A stretch of DNA of 64,000 bases from Hordeum vulgare subsp. vulgare (GCF_904849725.1 NC_058522.1:197329986-197393985); one strand, 5' to 3'; counted from the first letter of the stretch, positions 1 to 12,155 are shown. A program made the numbers and translations. Notes: generated by a model not told the origin, from the letters alone.

Positions 1-267
1 GTTAAATATGTCATTTAGGAGCTAACTATGCTTATTAAGCCATATTGGAGCTAAATTGGCTAATTATATCATTTAGCTGGAAACCAAGTTAAGTATATAA
101 TATTCATGAGCTAACCAAGGTTCTTATGCCATTTTGACCTTATAATTTTATTTTTAGCTAAATTGGTCATTTTAACGAGGTAACCAAGGTTCTTATGATG
201 TTTTCACCTAACTAAGCTAGCTATGTCATTTTGTAGGATAATTAGCCAATTTAGTCTTTGTTGGATG

Positions 268-552
268 AGTGTAAGCTACGTAGAAGAAGAGAAAGAGAAG
301 AAGCAAGAAGAGAAGAAGAAGTAAAAGAAGAAGGAGGAGGAGGAGGAGAAGGAGAAGGAAGAGGAGAAGAAGAAGAAAAGAAGAAGGACAAGAAGAAGGA
401 GAAGAAGGAGGAGAAGAAGGAGAAGGAGCTTCTCTCCTCCGTCTCCTTCTTCTCCTTCTTCTTCCTCCTTCTCCTTCTCCTTATCCTTCTTCTTCTCTTC
501 TTCTTCTTCTCTTCTTCTTCTTCTTCCTTCTTTTCATTTTTCCTCTTTCTTC
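268..552. repeat. Purine/pyrimidine microsatellite hairpin, copy 1
   Basis: GAA/GGA-rich purine run (about 268-428) followed at once by its rough inverted complement of TTC/TCC (about 429-552). The strand can fold into a long imperfect hairpin with its centre near 429-433. Open frames across it are only low-complexity Glu/Lys/Arg or Phe/Leu/Ser and are not genes. Confidence 0.85.
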
Positions 553-1280
553 TCCTCTTGTCCCCTTCTTCGGGCTAAATTAGCTAAGAATGCCTTTTTG
601 GAGCTAATTATGTCATTTCGAGGATAATTAGCTAAGTATAGGTCATGTTTTATTAAATAGACCATTTTGGAGCTAAGTAGGCTAATTATGTCATTTAGGT
701 GGAAGCCTAGCTAACTATAGGTCATTTCAGAGCTAACTTGGGTAAAATAGGTCATTCCGGAGCAAACTATGCTTATTAAGCCATTTTGGATCTAGCTAAG
801 CTAATTATAGGCCATTTAATACCTAAGTTAGGGGAAATAGGTCATCTTGGAGCTATGTAAGCCTTATTATGTCATTTAGGAGAGAACTTAGCTAACTATA
901 GGTTATTGTTTATTAAATAGGTCATTTTGGAGCTAACTAATCTAATTATGTCATTTAGGTGGAAGCCTAGCTAACTTTAGGTCGTTTCGGAGCTCACTTG
1001 GGTTAAATATGTCTTTTAGGAGCTAACTATGCTTATTAAGCCATATTGGAGCTAAATTGGCTTATTATATCATTTAGGTGGAAGCCAAGCTAAGTATATA
1101 ATATTCATGAGCTAACCAAGGTTCTTATGCCATTTTGAGCTTATTATTTCATTTTTTAGCTAATTTGATCATTTTAATGAGCTAACCAAGGTACTTATGA
1201 TGTTTTCACCTAACTAAGCTAATCATGTCATTTTGTAGGATAATTAGCCAATTTAGTCTTTGTTGGACGAGTCTAAGCTA

Positions 1281-1528
1281 CATAGAAGAAGAGAAAGAGA
1301 AGAAGCAAGAAGAGAAGAAGAAGTAAATGCAGAAGGAGGAGGAGGAGGAGACGGAGAAGGAAGAGGTGAAGAAGAAGAAAAGAAGAAGGAGAAGGAGAAG
1401 GAGTAAGAAGAAGGAGAAGAAGGAGAAGGAGGAGCTCCTTCTCCTTCTTCTCCTTCTTCGCCTTCTCCTTCTTCTTCTCTTCTTCTTCCTTCTTTTCATT
1501 TTCCCTCTTTCTTCTCCTCTTGTCCCCT
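1281..1528. repeat. Purine/pyrimidine microsatellite hairpin, copy 2
   Basis: Second copy of the inverted GAA/TTC block, in the same context within the higher-order repeat as the copy about 1 kb upstream. The centre is the palindrome GGAGCTCC near 1433. Same folding potential, with different lengths of the purine and pyrimidine arms. Confidence 0.85.
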
Positions 1529-3849
1529 TCTTCGGGCTAAATTAGCTAAGAATGCCTTTTTGGAGCTTATTATGTCATTTCGAGGATAATTAGCTAAGTA
1601 TAGTTCATGTTTCATTAAATAAACCATTTTGGAGGTAACTAAGCGAATTATGTCATTTAGGTGGAAGCCTAGCTAACTATAGGTCATTTCGGAGATAACT
1701 TGGGTAAAATGTGTCATTCTGGAGCAAACTTTGCTTATTAAGCCATTTTGGATCTAGCTAAGCTAATTATAGGCCATAATACCTACGTTAGGGGGAATAG
1801 GTCATCTTGGAGCTAAGTTAGCCTTATTATGTCATTTAGGAGAGAACTTAGCTAAATATAGGTCATTTTCTATTAATAGGTCATTTCGGAGCTAACTCAG
1901 CTAATTGTGTCATTTAGGTGGGAGCCTAGCTAACTATATGTCGTTACGGAGCTAACTTGGCTTAAATATGTCATTTTGGAGGATAATTTACTAAGAATGC
2001 CTTTTCGGAGCTAATTATGTCATTTCGAGGATAATTAGCTAAGTATAGGTCATGTTTTATTAAATAGACCATTTTGGAGCTAACTAAGCTAATTATGTCA
2101 TTTAGGTGGAAGCCTAGCTAACTATAGGTCATTCCGGAGCTAACTTGGGTAAAATGTCTCATTCCGGAGCAAACTCTGCTTATTAAGCCATTTTGGATCT
2201 AGCTAAGCTAATTATAGGCCATGTAATACCTACGTTAGGGGGAATAGGTCATCTTAAAGCTAAGTTAGCCTTATTATGTCATTTAGGAGATAACTTAGCT
2301 AAGTATAGGTTATTTTTTATTAAATAGGTTATTTTGGAGCTAACTAAGCTAATTATGTCATTTAGGTGGAAGCCTAGCTAACAATATGTCATTTCGGAGC
2401 TAACTTGGGTTAAATATGTCATTTTGGAGGATAATTAGCTAAGAATGCCTTTTTGGAGCTAATTATGTCATTTCGACGATAATTAGCTAAGTATAGGTCA
2501 TGTTTTATTAAATAGACCATTTTGAAGCTAACTAAGCTAATTATGTCATTTAGGTGGAAGCCTAGCTAATGATAGGTCATTTCGGAGCTAACTTGGGTAA
2601 AATGTGTCATTCCGGAACAAACTATGCTTATTAAGCCATTTTGGATCTAGCTAAGCTAATTATAGGCCATTTAATACCTAATTTAGGGGGAATAGGTCAT
2701 CTTGGAGCTAAGTTAGCCTTATTATGTCATTTAAGAGAGAACTAAGCTAATTATAGGTCATTTTGGAGCTAACTAAGCTAATTATGTCATTTAGGTGGAA
2801 GGCTAGCTTACTATATGTCGTTTTGGAGCTAACTTGGGTTAAATATGTCATTTTGGAGGATAATTAGCTAAGTATATGTCATTTTGGAGCTAATTATGTC
2901 ATTTCGAGGATAATTAGCTAAGTACATGTCATTTTTATAAAATAGACCATTTTGGAGCTAACTAACCTATTTATGTCATTTAGGTGGAAGCCTAGCTAAC
3001 TATAGGTCATTTCAGAGCTAAGTTAGGTAAAATAGGTCATTCCTCAGCAAACTATGCTTATTAAGCCATTTTGGATCTAGCTAAGCTAATTATAGGCCAT
3101 TTAATACCTAAGTTAGGGGGAATAGGTCATCTTGGAGCTAAGTTAGCCTTATTATGTCATTTTGGAGAGAACTTAGCTAAGTATATGCCATTTTTATTAA
3201 ATAGGTTATTTTGGAGCTAACTAAGCTAATTATGTCATTTAGGTGGAAGCCTAGCTAACTATATGTCGTTTCGGAGGTAACTTGGGTTAAATATGTCATT
3301 TTGGAGGATAATTAGCTAAGTATATGTCATTTTGCAGCTAATTATGTTATTTCTAGGATAATTAGCTAAGTATATGTCATTTTTATTAAATATACCATTT
3401 TGGAGCTAACTAAGCTAATTATGTCATTTAGGTGGAAGCCTAGCTAACTATAGGTCATTTCGGAGCTAACTTGGGTAAAATAGGTCATTCCGGAGCAAAC
3501 TATGCTTATTAAGCCATTTTGGATCTTGTTAAGCTAATTATGGGCCATTTAATACCTAAGTTAGGGGAATAGGTCATCTTGGAGCTAAGTTAGCCTTATT
3601 ATGTCATTTAGGAGAGAACTTAGCTAAGTATATGTCATTTTCTATTAAATAGGTCATTTTGGAGCTAACTAAGCTAATTATGTCATTTAGGTGGAAGCCT
3701 AGCTAACTATATGTTGTTTAGGAGCTAACTTTGGTTAAATATGTCATTTTGGAGGATAATTAGCTAAGTATATGTCATTTTGGAGCTAATTATGTCATTT
3801 CGAGGATAATTAGCTAAGCATATGTAATTTTTATTAAAACACTTGAAAT

Positions 3850-4578
3850 AACATACCATTATCGTCATCCCGGCGGTGAAGCACGATGGCTCTGGCTTGT
3901 TTCACCTGGAGAAGGCTGCCCTCGAGAAGGCTCCACTGTAGAAGGGTCCTGCAATGCGTTTCAAGAGATACTCTGCACCAAACATCGCAACGTGTCGTTA
4001 GCATGAGGACACTCTTAAGATCACTGCACTGAAATGAAACTCACCGGCCCCGCCATGTTAATGACTGGCATCGCCGGAGGGACTTGGCCGGTCTTTTCGC
4101 ACATAGACTGTACATTTGGTTTCGACAAGTCAAACTTTTTAGTTATTAATGAAACGGACATTAAAATGCAAGTCTTGAATTAATATGAAGAAGAAACTTA
4201 GCACGAAGAGCTCGTATATGGCCCTGTTAGACGCATCACTCCGTGCCCTGTCCGCCTCCACCAATTCAGTCGTCCTCTCCTCCAGCTCCCTCATCTCCTT
4301 ATCCTTCTCCGCCATAACCGCCTGCATTGCCTCTCTCTCTTTCAGAATAGTAGCCTGCAACACAACTCATTGTTAGCATTGTAATCATATTGGTTCCAAC
4401 GCACAACATAATGCGGAAAGATAGTTGAGTCCATTAAACTAACCTCGATGGCGAGCTCGACTGGCCGTGGACGAGGTGTTATCTCCGGACAGGAGCTCGT
4501 TTGGCGTGCCTTTATCTGCCGGAGAGTGCTAGGACAACGTATAAGGCCGTCTCCAATGGCGATCGAGCCATGGGGCCT
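3850..4578 (-). pseudogene. TNPA-like (Transposase_24 type) gene, 3' exons
   Basis: Downstream exons of the second CACTA gene, on the minus strand. The stretch 4578-4445 encodes HGSIAIGDGLIRCPSTLRQI and continues to a donor-like site after ...VELAIE at about 4444. It joins directly to the exon ending at 6143 once the solo LTR is removed. The next exon, about 4353-4190, encodes a Glu/Arg-rich coiled coil (EREAMQAVMAEKDKEMRELE), typical of the C-terminal part of these proteins. Further exon-like blocks follow at about 4128-4044 (CEKTGQVPPAMPVINMAGP) and 4000-3850, with GT/AG-like borders. The protein is thought to bind subterminal repeats and assist excision; that is family knowledge. Exon limits are by eye. 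Confidence 0.7.
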
Positions 4579-6142
4579 TGATGTCCCACAAGCGTATGGG
4601 ATCGCAGCAGTTTTCGAGGGTAGAGTATTCAACCCAAATTTATTGATTCGACTCAAGGGGAAGCGAAATAATATTCTCAAGTATTAGCAGTTGAGTTGTC
4701 AATTCAACCACACCTGCAAGATTAGTGTCTGCAAGAAAAGTATCAGTAGCAATGTAGTATGATAGCAACGGTGCCAGAACAAGCCTTGGTTGACGGGATT
4801 GTCAGTACCGCTTACCTAGCCTCGGCAAAGGCGCCAAGAAAGTCTTGCAACAAGTAATAGCAGGGTAGCAAGGAATAGTAATAGCAGCAGCAACAAAGTA
4901 ATAGCAGTAGAAACAACAGCAAAGTAGCAGCAGTAGCGACAGCAGCAAAGTGGCCCAATCCCTCTTGTAGCAAGGGACAAGCCTAGGCAAAGTAACGTAT
5001 TGAGAACCAGTAGTAAAAGACTCATAGGCAGTGGATCGGTGATGGATGAGTGTGACGGATGTGATTCATCATGTAACAGCTATAACACGGAGAGATAAGT
5101 AACTAGCTCCCGTTCGTCGATCTAATGTAGACATGTATTCCGTATGTAGTCATCCATGCTTAGGGAAAAGAACTTGCATGACATCTATTGTCCATCCCTC
5201 CCGTGGCAGCGGGTCCTAATGGAAACTACGGGATATTAAGGTTCTCCTTTTAATAAAGAACCGGACCAACGCATTAACACGCGGTGAATACATGAACTCC
5301 TCATAATATGGTCATCTCCGGGAGTGGTTCCGGCTATTGTCACTCCAGGGTTGCCGGGTCATAACACATAGTAGGTGACTACAACTTGCAAGATAGGATC
5401 TAAAACACACATATATTGGCGACAACATAATAGGTTCAGATCTGAAATCATGGCACTCGGGCCCTAGTGACAAGCATTAAGCATAGCCAAGTAGTAGCAA
5501 CATCAATCTAGAACATAGTGGATACTAGGGATCAATCCCCGTCAAGAACTAACTCGATTACATGATAGATCTCATCCAACTCATCACCGTCCAGCAAGCC
5601 TACGATGATATTACTCATGAACGATGAAGCGCATCATGGAATTGTCGATGGAGAAAGGTTGATGCTGACGATGGCGACGATTTCCCCTCTCTGGAGCCCG
5701 AAACGGACTCCAGATCTGCCCTCCAGATGAAGAACAGGATGTGGCGGCGCCTCCCTATCGCAAAACGTGATGAAACCTTCTCTCTGATTTTTTTCCAGGC
5801 GAAACGGAATATATAGAGCTGAGATAGGGGGCGGTGGTGCCACGTGGGCCCCACAAGCCCTCACGACGCAGCCATAGGGGGTGGCCGCGGCCCAGGGGCT
5901 TGTGGCCCACTGGCACGCCCCCTCCGGGGGATCTTTGCGCAGGTATTTTTCTTCTATTCCAGAAAAAATCTCTTCAAATTTTTAGGACGTTCCGAGAACT
6001 TTCATTTCTGCACAAAAACAACACCATGGCAATTCTGCTGAAAACAGCGTCAGTCCGGGTTAGATCCATTCAAATCATGCAAGTTAGAGTCCAAAACAAG
6101 GGCCGAAGAGTTCGGAAAAGTAGATACGAGGCAGACGTATCA
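4579..6142 (-). mobile_element. Solo LTR (gypsy, Athila-type LTR) inside the TNPA-like exon
   Basis: A 1564-bp single LTR in minus orientation. It reads 5'-TGATACGTCTGCCTCG...TGTGGGACATCA-3' on the minus strand and is flanked by perfect 5-bp duplications GGCCT at 4574-4578 and 6143-6147. No internal retroelement sequence is present, so it is a solo LTR left by LTR-LTR recombination. Removing it together with one GGCCT rejoins the TNPA-like reading frame (...IAGNRR|PHGSIAIG...). A CAG/CAA-rich low-complexity tract lies at about 4860-4960. The LTR start resembles those of the two other TGATACGTCT LTRs in the window but is a different subfamily. Confidence 0.93.
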
Positions 6143-7979
6143 GGCCTCCTGTTGCCAGCTATCATCACCAGCTCAGGATCAATAGGCCCCTCGCTCGGGT
6201 TAAAGTCCTCCCCTTTCCTCGCCTTCCCGTGATCTCCGTACTTCACGAGCTTGTGGTGGGAGGAGATGTTGGTGAAGTTTTCTGGATTCTCGAGGTCAGA
6301 CTCAGAGAATGCCTTGACATTCTTGTATGAGGCTGTATGGGCCATCGCATAAAGGTCGTACATCTGTGGCACCTCTGTCTTATTGTGACGCGCCTAAAAG
6401 AGAGAGAGAGAGGAAAATTGTATTAGCAAAGGGCTGAAGATAGCATTAATAATGAATGCATGAGGCATGAAGCAAACTACATACCCAGTTCTCGCCAAAT
6501 TGGATTAAGTTGACGCTCCCTTGATGGTGTGGCACACCAACTATTTTGCCACACCTCTCCTTAGCGTTGTTGCGGCTGGCCTCCCACATTTCGAAGCACC
6601 ACTGATCCACCAAGGCCTCCCAACAATCCATCTTATCCACACACCATCTCGGGGGCACCTAAGTTAATAAAGAGAAAGAACCAAATCAAGGAAACTAATA
6701 CAAAGCCTTAATAATATGTAATTACCTTAATGTAATGCTCCTTCTCCATCTTAGAATCACGACACTTCGCCTTGTCCTTCCTAATACGCCGCGTGGCACA
6801 GTAGTCTCGAACAGCCTGCACCCGAGCCTCATGCCGGAAGTTTTGAAGTAGGCGGCGACATTCGGTTTCGATAACCTTTGTCGCGTCCTCCTCGTATCCC
6901 TCCTCACACCTGTAGTAGGTCTGCAAACGAGACAACACCGATTAGTACAGTAACTAGCTATGGTTGATTTATAATTGTGTGAAGGAGAAATTACCCATAA
7001 CTGTCGGATCACCATGTCGGCCCTCGTGTGGCACAAAACACCGTCGATCTCCACCTCCGGCGGGGCCGGGGCACCCAAGTAGTGCTCCCACGTCATTCCT
7101 ACCTCTCCCTCCCGACCGGGCAACGTAACAAACCCTAGGAAGTTTTGACAGCAAAGCACACCAAGGACGATGTTGGGCTTGCGGACACCCTTGGCAACAA
7201 TCCAACCCCTACGGTATGACAAATTAAAGCCAAAACATTAGATATTTGAGAAAACGTGAAGGCAAAAGGTTAAATAAGAGTAAATTAACTTACTTGTCCC
7301 CATTTGGTTTATTCGACCACCTCTTCTCGCGGGTCGCCGGAACGAGTGGGAGCCCTGAACTACCACGCTGGTAGACGGTAGCCCCCTCACCCAGCTCCTC
7401 GTCGCTACCAGCATGGCCACTTGGCTCAGCCCAGGTATCCCACTTGGTCTCTACGGACGTACCCTCATCCCTACTTTGCTCCGGAGTCGCCTGGAACGAA
7501 GCCTCTGGGACACGAGTCCCGTGGGTCGAAGGCTCGTCGACCCGAGGCTCGTGAACCGGAGACCATGTAGACTCCACCTTAGACAAATCCACCCTAGAAG
7601 TCGTGTGCTCAGGTGAATCAGCTTGGGGTGGTGGCGGAGAACGTGTAGCCTCCACCTCAGAAGGCGTGGCAGCCACCGCCCTACCTCTCCCGCGGCCACG
7701 TGTACGTTTAGTACAACATAAATACCAACATGAGTAATGAAATGTATATAAATACCAATATGAATACAACATGAGTACAACATAAATACCAACATGAATA
7801 CAACATGTACCTTTAGTACCTCTCAGCTTCGCGGGGGGTCGACCTCCTCTCACGGGGGGCGCTCCTTGCAGAGTAGAGAGCAATGCTCTCCGAAGAGGTG
7901 AGGCAGGAATGGAAGTACCCATCCCACCACCCGCCGACGAAGAAGGAGCCCTGGAGTGCTTTCGACCCTTTCCCACCAT
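6143..7979 (-). pseudogene. TNPA-like (Transposase_24 type) gene, 5' exons
   Basis: Second CACTA gene, minus strand, probable start ATG at 7979 (MVGKGRKHSRAPSSS). Exon 1 (7979 to about 7297) is Ser/Pro/Gly-rich, probably disordered, and is interrupted by an AT-rich tandem segment (about 7704-7810) that reads through but looks like an unspliced intron. Exon 2, about 7212-6993, encodes GWIVAKGVRKPN...TWEHYLGAP. Exon 3, about 6922-6724, encodes the basic YYRCEEGYEEDATKVIETEC... stretch; exon 4, about 6660-6484, encodes VPPRWCVDKMDCWEALVDQW; exon 5, about 6393-6143, encodes the MYDLYAMAHTAS part. Exons 3-5 match the plant Ptta/En/Spm transposase (Transposase_24) pattern as I know it. Introns have plausible GT/AG borders. 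The gene is cut by the solo LTR at 4579-6142. Confidence 0.75.
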
Positions 7980-8160
7980 CTTTCAACACCTGTCATGACA
8001 AAGAGTAAATGAACTTAGTACAACATAAATACCAACATGAGTAATAAAATGTATATAATTTAAGTGTATCATCGTCATAATACCAACATGACTAATAAAA
8101 ATTGAATACCTAACATGAACTCAAAATTTATATATAGTAATAGTTGAATACCTGACATGA
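7704..8160. repeat. AT-rich short tandem repeats around the TNPA-like start
   Basis: Repeated units like AACATAAATACCAACATGA occur at about 7704-7815 and again at 7990-8160, flanking the first exon. They look intronic or intergenic; no coding capacity is seen. Confidence 0.6.
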
Positions 8161-8161
8161 A

Positions 8162-8977
8162 CTAATAACAATTGTGCTCGTCTATATATGCTTCGGGGTC
8201 AACAAATGCATCATGATCATCACTATCATCAATAAATGCATCATCATCATCACTATCAGGAAGAACATGTGGAAGGCCACCATTATGTAATCGGTCAAGA
8301 AGTGATAGGTCATCCGCAGCAGTAACCTCTTCTTCTTCCAGCTCTTCCTGTTCGGGCTCAGGGGTTAAGACGGATTCACTATCGCTGTCTACTTCAATGT
8401 TCTGGGGTGAAGTAGAGAGGTTCTTGAAATGTTTCTTGGACATACGTGTTTCTTGGAAGAATTCTCCTTCAAATGTGTCTGGGTTAATGTGACGTTCGTA
8501 ATCTTCTTCATTGAGGGTAGGTGGTCTAAAATGTGGTGGCAGTTCATAAACGACATCCCAACCTTTGAGATTTGGATCAGTTTGGTAGGCCCATGGTAGA
8601 TAGAACACTTGTGTCACCTGTTGAGCGGTAATATAGACATCGGGAACATCTAGGTGGGTGTATTGGTTGATTTCGACTAGTCCTATATGTTCATGAGTCC
8701 TTCTAGTCTCCCTTGGCTCAAACCAAAAACATTTGAAGACTACGAGGGTCGGTGGGATTTCACCATAGAATAGAAGTTCATAAATTGCTTCAACTCTTCC
8801 ATAATATTCGGTGCCTCCTTCGCCGATAGCAGAGACAGAACAATTTATAGTCTTTAGGTCGGGCATAGATAGCTCTTTGCAAAAGGTACAAAAGTGATAC
8901 GCGTTGATGTTGTATTTGTCAAATGAACGGACCTTATAGTCAAAACCATTAGCGACTTGTCTCAACTCGGCGTCCAT
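8162..8977 (-). pseudogene. TNP2-like transposase, C-terminal DUF4216-type exon
   Basis: Open 271-residue frame forming the last exon of the TNP2-like gene. The N-terminal half (WFEPRETRRTHEHIGLVEIN; about residues 30-160) is the DUF4216-type domain that follows the catalytic domain in plant CACTA transposases. The C-terminal half is acidic (EQEELEEEEVTAADD and DSDDDDAFIDDSDDHDAF) and ends at 8162. The ATG at 8977 is only the first Met in the exon; the true exon probably begins upstream across a short intron at about 8990-9075. No internal stop is seen in this piece, unlike the middle of the gene. Confidence 0.85.
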
Positions 8978-9074
8978 AGACTCTGCATCAGCCTACAAGT
9001 TTAATACGAAAGAATGGATGCATTAGCCGCATATTAGAACATGAAATCAAATGGGCCCTTAATGGTAATTAATT

Positions 9075-10445
9075 ACCCTTTGTTTGAACGAAGAGATGAA
9101 ACCGGGATAGTCGCCTCCATGCTTTGCGAGAAGCTCATACTCTTCGACGGAATCCTTTTCGATGACCACTCCATCCGAGAATTCGGTGACGTATTGACTA
9201 TATCAAATATCCGGGAATAAGAGTAGTTCAAAGCAATTAGAAGTTGCGGAACAATAATTTACCGAGAACTTACTCGATGTACGGCCGCACTTCCGTTAGG
9301 TTGGTGAAGATATACAATGAAATGGTCCGCCATTCTTCGACATCCAACAATTTCCCTTTCGAAGCACCGGATGGTGCGAGCTTACCTTTGAATAGGCTGA
9401 GGTTGGATCGAACTTTTTTTGGATCGCCATCATTGTACCGAGGCTTCGGGTTATGCAAATGATGATTTTTGGCTTCGCAGTGTGCTGTCACGAAGTTTGT
9501 CGCCTCCTTAGTAATGAATGCCTCGTCCATTGATGCTCCAATTCTACGTTTATTTATACACTTAGCTCGAAGCGTCTTCTGCATCCTCTCAGTTGAGTAT
9601 CACCATTAATTTTGAATGCCCCCCCATTCTTGCCTCGGTCGGGAGATGCAAAATCAAATGTTGCATTGGATTAAATAAGCCCGGTGGGAAGATCTTTCCT
9701 AATTTGCAGATCAACTCCGCCACCAACTCTTCCATTTCATCTACCACGCCAGCGATAGTTCTTTCGCACAAAGAGAACGGAAGAAATAGCTCAGCTCTGC
9801 CAGTACAAGCCATTCATCCTTAGGGATAAAGCCACGCAACATCACTGGCATTACCCGCTCAATCCATATGTGCCAATCATGACTCTAGAGACCAAATATT
9901 TTCACTTTTCTCAAGACTCGCTCCCCTCTTTAGATTCGCAGCATACCCATCGGGGAACATCAACCGCATTTTCACCCGCAATAGCATTCCCCTAATAGCT
10001 GGCCTTTCAAGATTGAACCATGCCTTTGGCTTCGCTATGCTTTTCTTTCGTTTCCGTTGTCGCAAATTTTGCAACGGTCTATCACATAGAGCTTCCAGGT
10101 CGATTCTAGCCTTAGGATTATCTTTTGACTTCCCCTCTATGCCGAACAATGTACTAAAAATGGCCTCCGCAGTATTCTTTTCAGTGTGCATCACGTCGAT
10201 GTTGTGTGGGAAAAGGAGGTGTTTGAAGTAAGTCAGATCCCATAAGCATGACTTGTGAGTCCAGGCGTGTTCCGTATTCTACCCTTTGAAGTATCCTGGA
10301 CGCAAAGGATCAGGCTCGAGAGCGTTTAACTGATCAAGGGTCTGTTGGCCTGTCAATGCAGCTGGTCAGGATCCAGGAATTGTCTATGCATGTCGAAGCA
10401 AGAAAACTCGCGACCAGCCTGCAGCCAACGGAAGTGAAGAGCTGC
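9075..10445 (-). pseudogene. TNP2-like transposase, decayed middle (DUF4218-type region)
   Basis: Middle of the transposase, in several frames. Open pieces are 10194-9877 (HTEKNTAEAIFSTLFGIEGK), 9813-9589 (MEELVAELICKLGKIFPPG...MQHLILHLP, the DUF4218-type motif) and 9584-9270 (RRIGASMDEAFITKEATNFV...NPKPRYNDGD). They are collinear with known TNP2 proteins but need at least three frameshifts, plus stops at about 10300-10445. The frame order leaves no doubt that this is one gene. The damage rules out a functional protein. Confidence 0.85.
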
Positions 10446-11762
10446 CTAGCATGTGGTGCACGGGAACCTTCCATGCACACACCAGCCAGTGAAAAGCACA
10501 AACGCCGGATAATTGTGCGTCGAGTACATGTACCACACATGCATTTTGAAATTTGTTTTGGTAGTCACGTCGTAGGTCTTGATCCCATTATCCCAGGCTT
10601 CTTGCAGCTCATCCTGAAGCAGCTGCATGGACACATTCATATTCTTCCCCCGATAGTTGGGCCCTGGAATTATCAACGTCAGGAAAATGTTCTTTCTTTC
10701 CATAATCTCTCCAGGTGGCAAATTGAGTGGAATGACAAATACAGGCCAACAACTATATTGTGCTGCTGTCATACTATACACATTGAACCCATCCGTGCAG
10801 ATAGCAACTCTAGGTTGCCTTCGATCTTCCGATTTATCCTTATGTAATGCATCGAAGTGCCTCCACGCAAGACCATCTAATGTGTGTACCAGCATCTTGT
10901 TCCCATCCGCATCTAGTTCGGTTCTTTTGCCCAATTTGTGCCATGTTATCTGTCTGGCCGTCTCTTCGACCATGAAAAGACGTTGAAGTGTTGGTACGAT
11001 TGGCAGATACCAAAGAACACTAATGGGGATTTTGGTCTGATTCTTCTCACCCATACCATTGTCTACCACGATATACCTCGAAGAATTGAAAATGGGGCAA
11101 TAGTTCAAGGCCGCATACTCAAGCCTAAATAAGGCACATCCATTCTCACAGGCATGTATCTTCTCATAGGGCATCTTAAGTACACGGAGGATTTTCTCTG
11201 ACTGGTACAGGTTTGGAGGCAGTACATGGCCTTTGGGTAGAAAGCGTCCAAATATCGTCATCATCGCGTTGTAGCATTCTCTGCCTAGGTTGAATTGAGC
11301 CTTCAGAGCCATTACTTGCGCGATGGCATCCAGCTGACGAAGCTCAGTCTGCTCGTGGAGAGGACGTTTTGAAGACTCCAACATTTCATAGAAGGCCTTT
11401 GCAGATTCCTACATCTCATCATCCGAATCCTGAGCATCATCAAAGTCTTGCACCATGTCTTCAATCCCGATACCATGCTCGTCGGTGCGACGACGAATCA
11501 CCTCAGCTCTGGCACGTTGGTCAGACTCACCATGAAAAGTCCACACCGTATAATTAGGCGTAAAACCCCACTTCTGCACGTGTTTACCCATTTCAAACTC
11601 TGTCTGCTTTTTCAAGTTGTTGCAGTTGGGACACGGGCACCATGTTTTTTGCTGGCCATTTGCAAATGCGGCTCTCACAAACCCCCTCGTTTTTGTTAAC
11701 CATTCATGGGTCATGTCTTCCTGACTAGGGTGACCAGTGTACATCCAAGCACGATCACCCAT
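10446..11762 (-). pseudogene. TNP2-like transposase, N-terminal and catalytic region
   Basis: 5' part of the CACTA transposase gene, start ATG at 11762. Residues 1-75 (MGDRAWMYTG...WCPCPNCNN) are the Transpos_assoc-type domain with its Cys motif CPCPNC. After an acidic linker comes a single in-frame TAG at 11407-11409. The frame then continues (ESAKAFYEMLESSKRPLHEQ) into the Transposase_21-type catalytic domain (LPKGHVLPPNLYQSEKIL, VAICTDGFNVYSMTAAQYSC, FTGWCVHGRFPCTTC) and stops at 10446. Known family members continue without a break, so the stop and the frameshifts downstream are disabling. The protein would cut at the terminal repeats; it shares orientation with the TNPA-like gene below it. 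Confidence 0.92.
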
Positions 11763-11889
11763 GTTGCCTAGCTACCTATGGGCTTACAAGAAATACATAT
11801 ATAATTCATCATCTATATTCATACGCTAATCAAGTTTGTAAGTTTTATTACGTCCATGCAACCTACACGCTAATAGCTAAAGATAGGTC

Positions 11890-12120
11890 CTAATCCGACC
11901 CGTGTATGTGTAGATTGGGTTCGTTTTCCCATGCTCTACTCCACATGCGACGCAGAATTTTGGCAGCACCTCCCCGCTGTTCTCCTGATACACGTCTCGG
12001 CAATAAGCAGAGCAGATGTGTACCCGGAGAACAACAGGGAGGCAGTGACGAAATTCCGCATCGGATCCAGAGCACAGCATACGAGAAAACGAACCCAATC
12101 TACACATACTCGGGCTGTCC
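11890..12120. repeat. Imperfect inverted repeat in the TNP2 leader region
   Basis: Two arms of about 105 bp, roughly 11893-11998 and 12010-12117, are inverted copies of each other. For example, GTAGATTGGGTTCGTTTTC (left) pairs with GAAAACGAACCCAATCTAC (right), and GGCAGCACCTCCC pairs with GGGAGGCAGTGAC imperfectly. It lies between the TATA-like site at 12178 and the TNP2 start at 11762, so a transcript would carry a long stem-loop in its leader. Confidence 0.85.
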
Positions 12121-12155
12121 ACGGATAATGTTGGACAATTCGAAAGGATGACGGT

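Larger units (their letters stand above)
1..3838. repeat. Higher-order tandem repeat array inside the CACTA element
   Basis: AT-rich array built from degenerate units of about 40-50 bp with the core GCTAANTATNNGTCATTT. Groups of these units repeat at a longer period. The landmark ACCATTTTGGAGCTAA recurs near 1622, 2069, 2516, 2946 and 3394, giving steps of about 447, 447, 430 and 448 bp. The first 1.5 kb has a longer period of about 1.0 kb: the opening block at 1-240 recurs near 1005-1260, because each unit there also carries a purine/pyrimidine hairpin block. No ORF of interest. Position fits an intron or the 3' part of the second CACTA gene. Confidence 0.9.

Noticed and set aside
258..1545. 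Open frames rich in Glu/Lys/Arg or Phe/Leu/Ser
   Set aside because: They are translations of GAA/TTC microsatellites; both strands are open for compositional reasons.
4802..5025. Leu/Cys/Tyr-rich frames in the solo LTR
   Set aside because: Translations of a CAG/CAA/TAG-rich low-complexity tract inside a non-coding LTR.
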